DNA of 64,000 bases from assembly GCF_008040105.1 (NCBI RefSeq), contig NZ_VRMG01000005.1:62001-126000 (forward strand). Reading direction: 5' to 3'. The position numbers and the translations under genes were made by a program. The notes beneath the pieces are model-generated. The model searched no databases, was not told where the DNA came from, and worked only from the letters and a program-made list of their open reading frames with translations. The stretch comes from Lacisediminihabitans profunda. GTDB lineage: Bacteria; Actinomycetota; Actinomycetes; Actinomycetales; Microbacteriaceae. This document shows positions 51,277 through 60,432 of the stretch, piece by piece; position 1 is the first letter of the stretch; each line of letters begins with the position of its first letter.

Positions 51277-51397
51277 ACTCGGTCAGCCCTCCCGCGAGAG
51301 GCGGGCGGCGGGCGATGAGGTGGCGAGGATGGTCATGGAGGCATCGTACGTCGTGAGGCGGATCACCGCCCGGCCGCGACGCCCAACGCGCTCCGGC

Positions 51398-52402
51398 TCA
51401 GCGTGCGATGGGCGGCCGCGCCACGATCACCACTCCCTCGCCGTCGATCGACATCGCCCCGGCGGCGAAGGGGACGAGCGTCGTGGTTCCCCGGGACAGC
51501 TCCAGCGTGGCTCCGTTCTCGGTCGTCAGCGTCATCGATCCCTCGAGCGCGATGAGCACCGCGAAGCCGGCCGGCAGCGTCTGGGGACGGGAGACGCGGT
51601 CGAGGCGGAAGTAGCCGGCCGAGGCGGCCGGGAGCACCGGCCCGTCCGAGTCGACCTGCCGCACGAGCGAGAGGATCGCGTCGCGCGACCACCCGCTCGT
51701 GTCGACCGCGGAGAGGGCGAGTTCGAAGCCCAGCCCCAAGTGCCCGTCCGCCGCGCCGTCGAGCTCGAAGCCCGTCCACTCGAGCAGGATCGACAGGTCC
51801 TCCGGTTCCTGCACCTCCGCGAGCAGGATGCCCGGGCCGATCGCATGCAGCAGCCCGGGCGGCACGTACACGGTGTCGTTCGGCGCGACGTCGATCGCGT
51901 GCAGCAGGCCGAGCATGCGCTCGGTCTGCTGGCCGTCGACGAGGCCGCGCAACTCGGCGAGGTCGATGGACTCGCGAAGGCCCAGGTGCACCGTGCCCGG
52001 GGAGAGGATGTACCAGGCCTCCGCCTTGCCGTGCGCCGCCGCGAGGTGCTCGGCGGCGAACCCGCCGTCCGGGTGGGCGTGGATGGGAAGCCGCTGCCCG
52101 GCGTCGAGAAGCTTCACCAACAGCATCGTGTCCGCGCCGAAACGCTCGACGTGAGCCGCCCCGAGCCAGCCGAGCGGGTCGCTGGAGACCGCGTCCGCGA
52201 GAAGCTCGCCGTCGGGAAGCCGAGTCTGGCCCACCGGGGCGTGTCCGCGCACGCTCGTCGTGGAGCCCACCCAGTCCTCCGGCGTGAACGGCGCGGCAGG
52301 GGGCCCAGACCGGAAGTCGGAGATGCGGCTCCCACCCCGGTAGAACCGATCCGCTGGCTGGTTGGCGGGCAGGTGGATCGGGTCCGTGCCGTAACGGCTC
52401 AT
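51398..52402 (-). CDS. manA: Mannose-6-phosphate isomerase, class I type
   Basis: A 334-residue cupin isomerase: LLVKLLDAGQRLPIHAHPD with the zinc-binding His pair, HGKAEAWYIL (Glu ligand), and PPGLLHAIG (His). It interconverts mannose 6-phosphate and fructose 6-phosphate in the cytoplasm. Its ATG overlaps the DeoR stop (ATGA), so the regulator and isomerase are coupled. It feeds fructose 6-phosphate toward the kinase and aldolase of the divergent operon. It is somewhat shorter than E. coli ManA, as in many actinobacteria. Confidence 0.82.
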   Translation of the reverse strand: MSRYGTDPIHLPANQPADRFYRGGSRISDFRSGPPAAPFTPEDWVGSTTSVRGHAPVGQTRLPDGELLADAVSSDPLGWLGAAHVERFGADTMLLVKLLDAGQRLPIHAHPDGGFAAEHLAAAHGKAEAWYILSPGTVHLGLRESIDLAELRGLVDGQQTERMLGLLHAIDVAPNDTVYVPPGLLHAIGPGILLAEVQEPEDLSILLEWTGFELDGAADGHLGLGFELALSAVDTSGWSRDAILSLVRQVDSDGPVLPAASAGYFRLDRVSRPQTLPAGFAVLIALEGSMTLTTENGATLELSRGTTTLVPFAAGAMSIDGEGVVIVARPPIAR

Positions 52403-53259
52403 TCCGTTTCCCGGCTGGTGGGGACCAGGACCGTGACGTTGTTCTTTCTCAGGGCGTTGGCCAGGTCCTCCGGGGGAGCGCTGTCCGTGACGAAGTAGTC
52501 CGCTCGGCCGAGCTCCGCGACCTGGGCGAAGAGCTGACGCCCGAACTTGGAGGAGTCCGCGAGAATTGCCACCCGCGAGGCGCGGGAAATCATTTCACTC
52601 ATCATGACGGCCTCGGCCAGGTTGCTCGTCGAATACCCGCTTTCGGCCGAGACAGCCCCCACCGAGATCAGGGCGAGGTCGCATCGCAACTCGAGATCAT
52701 TGCCGCCACCGGCGAACTGGAAACCCACCGGGCCTATCGTGGACTGCCCACTCAGTCGCACGGCGCCCCCGAAGAGATAAAGGTCCCGGCAGACATCGGG
52801 CGAGATCTCCGTGGGGATCCGGAGGTTGTTCGTGGCCACGGTGAGCTCGCGGTGGTTGCGCAGGTGGCGCACAACGGCAAGCGTGGTGGTGCCGGCGTTG
52901 ATCATGATTACGGATCCGTTTTCGACGAGTCCCGCTGCCAGCGCGCCGATCCGCTCTTTCGCGGAGGTCTGGAGTCGCATGCGCACGTCGAGCTTCTTCT
53001 CGATGGACGACATCACCGACGAACTGACCGCGCCACCGTGAGTCCTGATGAGGACGCCGTCGACATCGAGCTGGTCGAGGTCGCGTCGGATGGTGTCGGC
53101 AGACACGCCGAATCGCGCGGCAAGCGCCGCCACCGTGACCTGACCTGCCTCGGCTACATGGGCGGCGAGTTCGGCCTTGCGGCCGGCAGGGAGGCGGGAC
53201 GGCTGGTCATCCCCGTCCGCGGAGGAAAACTGAGAAGAAGTCACGCTGGATTGTAGCAT
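52399..53259 (-). CDS. DeoR family transcriptional regulator
   Basis: A 286-residue DeoR regulator. HTH about residues 35-75: VTVAALAARFGVSADTIRRD with RTHGGAV after it; then the DeoRC sugar-phosphate sensor: GALAAGLVENGSVIMINAGTT, ELTVATNNLRIP, DLYLFGGAVRL, RVAILADSSKFG. It usually responds to a phosphorylated sugar. The start is unclear: ATG at 53259, GTG at 53244 and ATG at 53322 all lack a good ribosome site. The gene is divergent from the sugar operon at 53513. Confidence 0.85.
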   Translation of the reverse strand: MLQSSVTSSQFSSADGDDQPSRLPAGRKAELAAHVAEAGQVTVAALAARFGVSADTIRRDLDQLDVDGVLIRTHGGAVSSSVMSSIEKKLDVRMRLQTSAKERIGALAAGLVENGSVIMINAGTTTLAVVRHLRNHRELTVATNNLRIPTEISPDVCRDLYLFGGAVRLSGQSTIGPVGFQFAGGGNDLELRCDLALISVGAVSAESGYSTSNLAEAVMMSEMISRASRVAILADSSKFGRQLFAQVAELGRADYFVTDSAPPEDLANALRKNNVTVLVPTSRETE

Positions 53260-53480
53260 TTTGTTGCATTTGTGGTCAAGAATCTCCTGAGATTGAACGT
53301 CGGCGATGCGTGTTTCTTGCATGAATACGCAAGCACTATCACTCGCTTGATGGCCTCGAGGGCCGGTTCTCTCGGAATCTGAGGGGATCGCGACTTTATT
53401 TCCTGCGATTCGCCGCTTGACGGCGATTGCCGCGGGCCGCTAGCATCGGGGCAACAAAGCGCAAGAAAGCGCATTGAACA
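53251..53480. promoter_or_regulatory. DeoR operator repeats and divergent promoter
   Basis: Plus strand: TTGACG (53417-53422) and TAGCAT (53441-53446), 18 bases apart, give a strong promoter for the sugar operon. Just after it, GCAACAAAGC (53451), GCAAGAAAGC (53461) and GCATTGAACA (53471) form 10-base direct repeats at the start site. Minus strand: the complement of 53251-53270 shows GCAACAAAAT followed at once by GCTACAATCC, again with a 10-base period, just before or within the DeoR start. Direct repeats of one helical turn are typical DeoR sites. Confidence 0.55.
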
Positions 53481-53512
53481 GCACAAGGCAGCAGCTCCCG
53501 GATTGGAGAACC

Positions 53513-54802
53513 ATGAATAGCAAAGGCGCTACGGTTAAACGCGGAATACTCAGTATTCTCGCCACCGTCTCCGCGATCACCCTCATCACGGCGTGCAGCA
53601 GTGGAGGCGGATCCACTCCCGTCGCCGCAGGGAAGGTGACACTCGAATTCTCCCAGTGGTGGGAGCCCGAACTGCCGGCGGGGGCGCTTCGTTCGGTGAT
53701 GGACGACTTCCAGGCCGCGAATCCGAACATCACGGTCAAGCTGCTCAGCGCACCGTACGCGTCGACGAAGGACCAGACAATTGCCGCCGCCGCATCGGGC
53801 ACCATGTCCGATGTCGTCGGCCTCGACGGCGCATGGGTCAGTGACTTCGCCAAGCAGGGTTCCGTTGCGGACCTCTCCAAACTCATGAAGAGCGCGAAGT
53901 ACGACGAAAGCCAGCTGGCCAGCCAGATCAAGGTCGGCGGCTCCACCTACATGATCCCCGTCGTCAACTTCGTCTACCCCATGTTCACCAACGACGACCT
54001 GCTGGCGAAGGCCGGCATTTCTCAAGCGCCGACGACCAGGACAGAGTTCACCGCCGCCGCCGAGGCGTTGAGCAAACTGGGCGGCAACACCAAGGGATGG
54101 GTCCTTCCGCTCTCGCTGCAGGCACCGAACGGCATTCAGAACGACGTCATGTCGTGGGCGTGGGCCTCGGGCGGAAGCATGCTCAAGGGCGGAAAGCCAG
54201 ACCTCACCAATTCCGCTGTGACCAGCGCGACGAAGTACGTCAAGGAACTCTGGGACAAGGGAGTCGTCTCGCCGGGTGCCCTCACGATGACAGAGCAGGA
54301 CAAGGTCGAGGAGTTCACGAACGGTCGCGTCGGAATGATGATCGACTCCCTCTCGCACATCACCACAATCCGTGAAAAGAACCCGAACCTCAAGTTCAGC
54401 ATCTCCGCCATCCCAGCCACTGATGGCTTCGCGGGCAAGCGCGGTATCCCATACGCCTCCTGGGGCATCGGCATCTCTGACAACAGCAAGCACAAGGCAG
54501 AAGCGTGGAAGCTCGTGCAGTACCTGATGAGCCAGAAGGTCAACTCGAAGCTGTCTACGCTGGCCCACGCGTTCCCCGGCAACACCAAGTCTGAGCCTGA
54601 CTTCACCGGGACGGACCCGCTCTTCAAGACGGCGTTTGACATCTACAAGAGCGGCGCCCCCGTCAACGAGTTCACGGGTCTGCCGGTTGCCGACCAGCTG
54701 ATGCGTGACTTCGATGAACAGTTCCAGGGGGTGCTTACCGGAACGCAGTCCGTGAACGACGCGCTGAAGAAGGCCCAGGCCGCCTGGAAGACGCAGTTCT
54801 AG
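53513..54802 (+). CDS. Sugar ABC transporter substrate-binding lipoprotein
   Basis: A 429-residue lipoprotein with lipobox LITAC after the signal. Mature part: LEFSQWWEPELPAGALRS, MSDVVGLDGAWVSDFAKQG, YMIPVVNFVYPMFTNDDLL, GRVGMMIDSLSHI and GKRGIPYASWGIGIS. TTGGAGAA before the ATG at 53513. First gene of the DeoR-controlled operon. The ligand is not deducible; kinase, aldolase and ManA suggest a hexose or polyol. Confidence 0.87.
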   Translation: MNSKGATVKRGILSILATVSAITLITACSSGGGSTPVAAGKVTLEFSQWWEPELPAGALRSVMDDFQAANPNITVKLLSAPYASTKDQTIAAAASGTMSDVVGLDGAWVSDFAKQGSVADLSKLMKSAKYDESQLASQIKVGGSTYMIPVVNFVYPMFTNDDLLAKAGISQAPTTRTEFTAAAEALSKLGGNTKGWVLPLSLQAPNGIQNDVMSWAWASGGSMLKGGKPDLTNSAVTSATKYVKELWDKGVVSPGALTMTEQDKVEEFTNGRVGMMIDSLSHITTIREKNPNLKFSISAIPATDGFAGKRGIPYASWGIGISDNSKHKAEAWKLVQYLMSQKVNSKLSTLAHAFPGNTKSEPDFTGTDPLFKTAFDIYKSGAPVNEFTGLPVADQLMRDFDEQFQGVLTGTQSVNDALKKAQAAWKTQF

Positions 54803-54881
54803 TCCCGCACATCGCCGTTTCACGCGGCCGCGCCAGTGGATTCCCCCTGGCGCGGCCCGACCGACCTAGGAGGTGAACGTC

Positions 54882-55805
54882 TTGAGTATCAAGATCATCA
54901 ACGCTGATGTGTCGAGGGGCGCGTCAACGAAGTCGTTGGGGAGGAGGCTCGCCCCGTACGGATTCATCTCCCCAACAGCCGCACTGCTTTTCGTCCTCAT
55001 GTTCATCCCGATTGCGATGGTCGTCGGCTACTCGGTGATGGACAACGTCATCGTCAACAAGCACCCGCAGTTCATCGGATTCGACAGCTACATCAAGGTG
55101 CTGACAAACAGCGTGCTGCCGACGGCGGTAATGAACACGGCCGTCTTCACGGTCGTGAGCGTGATCGCCCACCTCGTGCTCGGCCTGCTGTTTGCGATGA
55201 TGCTCAACACGAAGTTGCTCAGCAATGTCACCACCGGGCTCTTTCGGGTCATCTACATTCTCCCGTGGCTGTTCACGGTGGCGATTATCGCCATCCTCTG
55301 GAAGCTGCTGCTCAACCCGAACGGCGTCATCAACTACGCGCTCATCAGCCTCGGACTCACCGACAAGGGCATCGAGTGGCTGTCCAGCCCAGCGACAGCG
55401 CTCATCGCGGTCACCTTCATCAACATCTGGGCGGGCTATCCGTTTTACATGGTGAGCCTGCTCGCCGGTCTGCAGGGAATCCCGAAGGACCTCTACGAGG
55501 CGGCCAAAGTGGACGGCGCAAGTGGCTTCCAGCAGTTTTGGAGCATCACCCTCCCGCAGCTCAAGCCGATCATCATCAGCATGTCGATGCTCGACGTGAT
55601 CTGGACCTCGCAGCAGTTTGCGTTGATCTGGATGACGACGGGAGGCGGTCCCATCAACGTCACCGAAATGCTCAGCACCTTCACCTACAAGCTGGCGTTC
55701 AGCAACTACCAGTTTTCGCAGGCCTCGGCGAGCGCGGTCATGATCCTGGTGCTGTCCACGATTCTTGCCTTCTTTTACGCCCGGTACCAGAAAGCGCGGG
55801 ACTGA
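54882..55805 (+). CDS. Sugar ABC transporter permease (MalF type)
   Basis: A 307-residue permease: first membrane segment TAALLFVLMFIPIAMVVGY near residues 30-50, EAA loop EAAKVDGASGFQQFWSITLP. TTG at 54882 is chosen because the near-perfect ribosome site AGGAGGTGA (54869-54877) lies 7 bases upstream from its core. An earlier in-frame GTG overlaps that site. The partner permease starts two bases after its stop. Confidence 0.88.
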   Translation: MSIKIINADVSRGASTKSLGRRLAPYGFISPTAALLFVLMFIPIAMVVGYSVMDNVIVNKHPQFIGFDSYIKVLTNSVLPTAVMNTAVFTVVSVIAHLVLGLLFAMMLNTKLLSNVTTGLFRVIYILPWLFTVAIIAILWKLLLNPNGVINYALISLGLTDKGIEWLSSPATALIAVTFINIWAGYPFYMVSLLAGLQGIPKDLYEAAKVDGASGFQQFWSITLPQLKPIIISMSMLDVIWTSQQFALIWMTTGGGPINVTEMLSTFTYKLAFSNYQFSQASASAVMILVLSTILAFFYARYQKARD

Positions 55806-55807
55806 CC

Positions 55808-56650
55808 ATGGCGACCAAGCGACGCGGCCACCTCCTCAAGAAGACGGGGCTGCTGGTGGCCCTGTCTGCCGGTGCGATCTTTGCCGGCTTTCCGGTGCTC
55901 TGGATGGCATCCAGCTCGTTCAAGTCGAACACCGAGATCTTCGCCTATCCACCGAAATTGATCACCGAGCACTTCTCCTTCGATGCGTACATCGCGATTC
56001 TCACGGATCCGACCAAGGTGCGCTTCTTCATCAACAGCTATGTGGTTGCGATCTGTGTCACCCTGCTCACGTTGCTCGTTGCGCTGCTCGCCGCCTATGC
56101 CTTCAGCCGCTTCGAGTTCCGGTTCAAGAAGCCGCTGAGCATGCTCATTGTGAGCGTTCAGGCGGTGCCACCCATAACCCTGCTGATCCCGTTCTTCGGA
56201 TTGATGGTGGTGCTCGGCCTCTACAACACGTACCTGGGGCTGATTCTCACCTACATGGTGTTCACGCTGCCCTACGCGATCATCATGATGACCGGGTACT
56301 TCAACACGCTGCCGAAGGAGCTCGACGAAGCTGCTCGAGTGGATGGAGCGAGCTCGATGGGGGCGCTCTGGCGAATCCTCGTGCCGATCTCGGTGCCGGG
56401 GATCGTCTCGGTCGGCATCTACACGTTCATGATCTCGTGGAACGAATTCCTCTTCGCCCTCACGCTCACGCGCACGCCAGACATGCGGACAGTGCCGATC
56501 GGCATCCAGTTGCTCATGGGGCAGAACTCGTACGAGTGGAACCAGATGATGGCGATGAGCATCCTCGGGTGCATCCCCGTGCTGGTTCTCTTCCTCTTCT
56601 TCCAGCGGTTCTTCATCGGCGGCATGACAGCCGGCGCGGTCAAGAACTAG
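55808..56650 (+). CDS. Sugar ABC transporter permease (MalG type)
   Basis: A 280-residue permease with six hydrophobic segments, EAA loop EAARVDGASSMGALWRILVP and the C-terminus GGMTAGAVKN typical of MalG relatives. Encoded between the MalF-type permease and the aldolase gene; no ATPase gene in the operon. Confidence 0.9.
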   Translation: MATKRRGHLLKKTGLLVALSAGAIFAGFPVLWMASSSFKSNTEIFAYPPKLITEHFSFDAYIAILTDPTKVRFFINSYVVAICVTLLTLLVALLAAYAFSRFEFRFKKPLSMLIVSVQAVPPITLLIPFFGLMVVLGLYNTYLGLILTYMVFTLPYAIIMMTGYFNTLPKELDEAARVDGASSMGALWRILVPISVPGIVSVGIYTFMISWNEFLFALTLTRTPDMRTVPIGIQLLMGQNSYEWNQMMAMSILGCIPVLVLFLFFQRFFIGGMTAGAVKN

Positions 56651-56697
56651 AGCAGCGGAACATCGCTTCACAAACCAACCAAAGGAGAAACACCGAA

Positions 56698-57558
56698 ATG
56701 TTAGTGAATGGCAAAGACCTTCTGGCCGTGGCGAACGCGAACGACTTCGCGGTGCCGGCGTTCAACGTCAGCGACCACGCGATGATGACCGGACTCTTCG
56801 AGATCAGTGAGGAGAAGCAGTCCCCGCTGCTGGTCGCGATCCACCCCGATGAGCTCAGCCACATCGGAACGGACATGCTGCCGGCCATCATCGCTCGGGC
56901 GCATCGCTCATCGGTTCCGGTCGCCATCCACCTCGATCACGGCGCCACCTACGAGCAGGTGCTCCAGGCGATCCAGTGTGGCTTCACCTCGGTGATGATC
57001 GACGGCTCGATGCTGCCGTTCGAGGAGAACATCGCTGTCACCAAGCGAGTCGTGGAGACGGCGCACGCCGTCGGTATCTCGGTCGAGGGCGAGTTGGGCA
57101 CGATCGGCAAGCTGGACAACTACGGTGAGGGCGGAGCCGCGGCAATCATCTACACCGATCCCGACGAGGCGGTGAAGTTCGTCGAGGAGACCGGGGTGGA
57201 TAGCCTCGCCATCGCGATCGGCACGAGCCACGGCATCTACCCCTCCACGATGAAGCCGGAGCTGAAGCTCGGGCTACTCAAGCGCATCAAGGAGAAGGTG
57301 AGCATCCCGTTGGTGCTGCACGGCGGATCGAACAACCCGGATGGAGAGATCGCGGAGGCGGTGACGCTGGGCGTGAACAAGATCAACATCTCCAGCGACA
57401 TCAAGGTCGCCTACCACGACAAGATGCGTGCGGTGCTCGCCGACCTGGGCGAGCGGGAACCGAACTCCATCCAGCCGCCCTCCGTCGCGGCGATGAAGGT
57501 GGTCGCCGCTCAGAAGATCGACCTGTTCAACGCCGCGGGAAAAGCAGCGCTGTACTAG
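56698..57558 (+). CDS. Class II ketose-bisphosphate aldolase (fructose/tagatose-bisphosphate type)
   Basis: A 286-residue zinc-dependent aldolase. It starts LVNGKDLLAVANANDFAVPAFN; catalytic Asp and zinc His in HLDHGATYE, SVEGELGTIG with a zinc-binding Glu/His region, AIGTSHGIYP, and HGGSNN with the phosphate loop. Length and segments match the FbaA-like/GatY/KbaY branch. It cleaves a ketose 1,6-bisphosphate to dihydroxyacetone phosphate and glyceraldehyde phosphate. AAAGGAG precedes the ATG. The kinase that follows could make the bisphosphate. Confidence 0.87.
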   Translation: MLVNGKDLLAVANANDFAVPAFNVSDHAMMTGLFEISEEKQSPLLVAIHPDELSHIGTDMLPAIIARAHRSSVPVAIHLDHGATYEQVLQAIQCGFTSVMIDGSMLPFEENIAVTKRVVETAHAVGISVEGELGTIGKLDNYGEGGAAAIIYTDPDEAVKFVEETGVDSLAIAIGTSHGIYPSTMKPELKLGLLKRIKEKVSIPLVLHGGSNNPDGEIAEAVTLGVNKINISSDIKVAYHDKMRAVLADLGEREPNSIQPPSVAAMKVVAAQKIDLFNAAGKAALY

Positions 57559-57574
57559 ACCGATCCCTATCGTT

Positions 57575-58807
57575 ATGTCGATGAACACGAAGTTGGTATT
57601 AGGCCTCGGCGGCACCGTCGATTACGAGATCAGGTGGGACTCCCGCGTGATCGAGGACCTTGTCGGGGAGTACTCGATCGTCGAGTCCGAGTTGGACTCG
57701 TCGATCTCGGTGAAGACTGAGCGAGACCTGGTCGTCTCCCTGCTGGCTTTCGTGCGAGGCGGTGTCGGGGGGGAGCGATTCGTCGCCTCCTCCGACATCG
57801 TGGAGACGTTCGCCTCGCGATTCGACAAGCGCATCACGCTGGGCGGAACCTGCGTGCGGGCGGCGATGGCGATGCAGACTCTGGGCGTCAGCAGCACCGT
57901 TCATCTCGTGAGCATCGACGACAATGTTCGCCGCCTGCTGCCACCGGGGTGTGCGTACATAAGCAGCGCCCAGGGCGACACGACCGACCCGCATCTCATC
58001 GTGCAGTTCAACGAGGGAGCGCGGGTGACCGCCGGCGACATCGATATTCGAGCACCCCATCCGAACCGGGTGATCTTCGCCAACGATCCGCCGAACGGTG
58101 AGTTGGCGCTCAGCGACGACTTGGGCTCTGCCCTGGAGAGCGCAGAGGTGTTCATGCTCTCGGGCTTCAACAGCATCCAGTATCCGGGCCTGCTCAACCA
58201 GCGGCTTCTCGGTGTCCGGCAGCACATGACCCACCTCTCGTCGAGTGCCGTCGTGTTCTACGAAGACGCCGGATTTCATGTGCCGGAGATGAGCCTGCGC
58301 GTTCGCGACGCACTCATCGACGTGATCGACGTCTATAGCCTGAACGAGGACGAGATGCAGGCCTACCTCGGCCGTGGCCTCGATCTTCTCGATGCCCGGG
58401 AAATGGGTCAGGCCCTTCGCGAGCTTCACGCCCTCATCCCGGCGCCGACCCTCGTCGTTCACACTAAGTATTGGTCGCTCGCGCTCGGCGAGCACGCCCA
58501 GAGCTACCGGGCCGCGCTGCAGGGCGGGATAACCATGGCCAGCAGCCGATACCTGCTCGGGGACGAGTTCACCGAGGAGGACTACCGCGAGGTGGGGCTC
58601 AGGCTCCCCGGCGAGCGCGGCGCGGAATTCGCCGCCGCGCTCGAGGGCCGGCTCGGGGACGACGTCAGCTGCGTTCCGGCCCTGGTCCTCACAGCCGAAC
58701 ACCCCACGACGATTGGCCTGGGGGACACATTCGTCGGCGGCTTCATCGCGGCGCTTTCCGATTCGTCTTGTCTGCTGATTTCGAGCCTTGACGAGGAAGC
58801 CGACTGA
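57575..58807 (+). CDS. ADP-dependent phosphofructokinase/glucokinase family sugar kinase
   Basis: A 410-residue ribokinase-fold protein of the ADP_PFK_GK type. It opens LGLGGTVDYEIRW, has LGGTCVRAAMAMQTLG (substrate loop), VIDVYSLNEDEMQAYLG (the NxE/NEDE magnesium-phosphate motif) and the terminal TTIGLGDTFVGGF with the catalytic Asp of GLGD. This family uses ADP rather than ATP in archaea and is uncommon in bacteria. Next to a ketose-bisphosphate aldolase, phosphorylation of a ketose phosphate is the likely task. Start may be 57575 or 57581. Confidence 0.75.
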   Translation: MSMNTKLVLGLGGTVDYEIRWDSRVIEDLVGEYSIVESELDSSISVKTERDLVVSLLAFVRGGVGGERFVASSDIVETFASRFDKRITLGGTCVRAAMAMQTLGVSSTVHLVSIDDNVRRLLPPGCAYISSAQGDTTDPHLIVQFNEGARVTAGDIDIRAPHPNRVIFANDPPNGELALSDDLGSALESAEVFMLSGFNSIQYPGLLNQRLLGVRQHMTHLSSSAVVFYEDAGFHVPEMSLRVRDALIDVIDVYSLNEDEMQAYLGRGLDLLDAREMGQALRELHALIPAPTLVVHTKYWSLALGEHAQSYRAALQGGITMASSRYLLGDEFTEEDYREVGLRLPGERGAEFAAALEGRLGDDVSCVPALVLTAEHPTTIGLGDTFVGGFIAALSDSSCLLISSLDEEAD

Positions 58808-58837
58808 CCCGGTGGGTGAGCCGGGGCTCCCAGCGGC

Positions 58838-59512
58838 TCAGGTCGCCGTGCCCTCGACCCCGGCGACGATGTCCTCGTCGAGTTCCACGGTGAAGCCGGC
58901 GCCGGTCGAGGCACGCAGGTCGTCGACCGAGGTGCCCGGTGCCGCGGCACGCAGCACGAGGCCGTCGGGGGTCACGTCGAAGACCGCGAGATCGCTGATG
59001 ATGCGGTGCACGACCCGACTGCCGGTGAGGGGCAGGTCGCACTCCGCCACGATCTTCGGGCTGCCGTCCTTGGCCACGTGCTCGGTCACCACGACCACGC
59101 GCGGAGTGCCGGCGACGAGATCCATGGCACCGCCCATGCCCTTGACCAGCTTGCCGGGGATGGTCCAGTTGGCGAGGTCCCCGTGGCCGGAGACCTGGAG
59201 GGCCCCGAGGATCGCGATCTGCACGTGACCGCCGCGGATCATCGAGAACGAGGTCGCCGAGTCGAAGTAGCTGCCGCCGGGGAGCAGGGTGACCGTCTGC
59301 TTGCCCGCGTTGATGAGGTCGGCATCCTCCTCGCCCTCGAACGGAAAGGGCCCCATGCCGAGCAGCCCGTTCTCGCTCTGCAGGGTCACCCGCACCCCGT
59401 CGGGGAGGTGGTTCGCCACGAGGGTCGGGATGCCGATCCCCAGGTTCACGTATTCGCCGTCGCGCAGCTCCCGCGCGGCGATGGCGGCCATCTCGTCTCG
59501 AGTCCATGCCAT
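58838..59512 (-). CDS. scoB: 3-oxoacid CoA-transferase subunit B
   Basis: A 224-residue family I CoA-transferase beta subunit: [16 protein letters not shown], the catalytic Glu in [51 protein letters not shown] and [10 protein letters not shown]. It moves CoA from succinyl-CoA to a 3-oxoacid such as acetoacetate or 3-oxoadipate. Paired with the alpha subunit 22 bases upstream. Which 3-oxoacid cannot be read from sequence. Confidence 0.88.
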   Translation of the reverse strand: MAWTRDEMAAIAARELRDGEYVNLGIGIPTLVANHLPDGVRVTLQSENGLLGMGPFPFEGEEDADLINAGKQTVTLLPGGSYFDSATSFSMIRGGHVQIAILGALQVSGHGDLANWTIPGKLVKGMGGAMDLVAGTPRVVVVTEHVAKDGSPKIVAECDLPLTGSRVVHRIISDLAVFDVTPDGLVLRAAAPGTSVDDLRASTGAGFTVELDEDIVAGVEGTAT

Positions 59513-59534
59513 GTTCGTCTCCTCCCGCGGAGTT

Positions 59535-60248
59535 CTAGTCGGCGACCGTCGCGCGGGGGCGCACGGTTCTCTGCTCGATGTCCTTCGTTCGCGGCAGAGA
59601 CTCGACGAGTCGCTGAACGAAGATGCCCGGCGTCACGATCGCGTCGGGATCGAGGTAGTCGGTGTCGAGCACCTGCTCCGCCTCCGCGATCGTGATCCTG
59701 CCGGCGGTGGCGACCACCGGGTTGAAGTTGCGCGCGGTGTGGCGATAGATCAGGTTGCCCTCGCGGTCGGCCTTGAACGCGTGCACGAGGGCGATGTCGG
59801 CGACGATGCCGCGCTCGAGAAGGTAGGTTTCACCGTCGAACTCGGCGAGCGTCTTGCCCTCGGCCACCGGAGTGCCGACCCCGGTCTTCGTGTAGAAGCC
59901 GGCGATGCCCGCCCCGCCCGCCCGCAGTCGTTCGGCGAGCGTGCCCTGCGGCACGAACTCGACCTCGAGTTCGCCGTCCAGGTATTGCCGGGCGAAGAGC
60001 CTGTTCTCGCCGACGTACGAGGCGACGACCTTCTTCACCTGGTGGTTCTCGAGCAGGATTCCGAGGCCCTTGCCATCGACGCCCATGTTGTTGGAGACGA
60101 TGGTGAGGTCGGTGGCGCCCGAGTCGCGCAGGGCCTCGATCAGGTCGGACGGGTTGCCGCTCAGCCCGAAGCCCCCCACCGCGATGGTGGCCCCGTCGTG
60201 CACCGCATCGCGCAGAGCCTCCGCTGCCGATGGCCAGACCTTTGACAT
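59535..60248 (-). CDS. scoA: 3-oxoacid CoA-transferase subunit A
   Basis: A 237-residue alpha subunit: [20 protein letters not shown] (CoA loop), [36 protein letters not shown] and GDTDYL-like [27 protein letters not shown] lies just before the ATG at 60248. First gene of the scoAB operon, divergent from the IclR gene, whose operators fill the intergenic region. Confidence 0.88.
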   Translation of the reverse strand: MSKVWPSAAEALRDAVHDGATIAVGGFGLSGNPSDLIEALRDSGATDLTIVSNNMGVDGKGLGILLENHQVKKVVASYVGENRLFARQYLDGELEVEFVPQGTLAERLRAGGAGIAGFYTKTGVGTPVAEGKTLAEFDGETYLLERGIVADIALVHAFKADREGNLIYRHTARNFNPVVATAGRITIAEAEQVLDTDYLDPDAIVTPGIFVQRLVESLPRTKDIEQRTVRPRATVAD

Positions 60249-60282
60249 GAACACTCCCTCGTGTGGTTGCCCGGGCCGTTCC

Positions 60283-60416
60283 GACCACAAAGTGGTCAGG
60301 AAATGCCCGAACACCACGCTAGTGTTCCCAATCTGTTTCTGTCAAAGTTGCCGAGCGTTGGCCAAGAATCCGATCACAGCGTGGTCAGGCGAGCTATCGT
60401 TATCCACATAGTGGTC
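60283..60416. promoter_or_regulatory. Divergent scoAB / iclR control region with repeated dyads
   Basis: GACCACAAAGTGGTC (60283-60297), GATCACAGCGTGGTC (60372-60386) and TCCACATAGTGGTC (60403-60416) are three copies of one inverted repeat. A fourth dyad, GAACAC-N7-GTGTTC, is at 60309-60327. On the minus strand TTGACA (60345-60340) and TAGCGT (60321-60316), 18 bases apart, are a candidate scoAB promoter that the fourth dyad overlaps. The third copy ends 17 bases before the IclR start. Confidence 0.62.
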
Positions 60417-60432
60417 AGAAAGGGAGCAGCGG

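Noticed and set aside
51119-52498. A 459-codon plus-strand frame opposite manA
   Set aside because: Its translation is Arg/Glu/Asp-rich with no motif, while the minus strand encodes a clear mannose-6-phosphate isomerase and part of DeoR.
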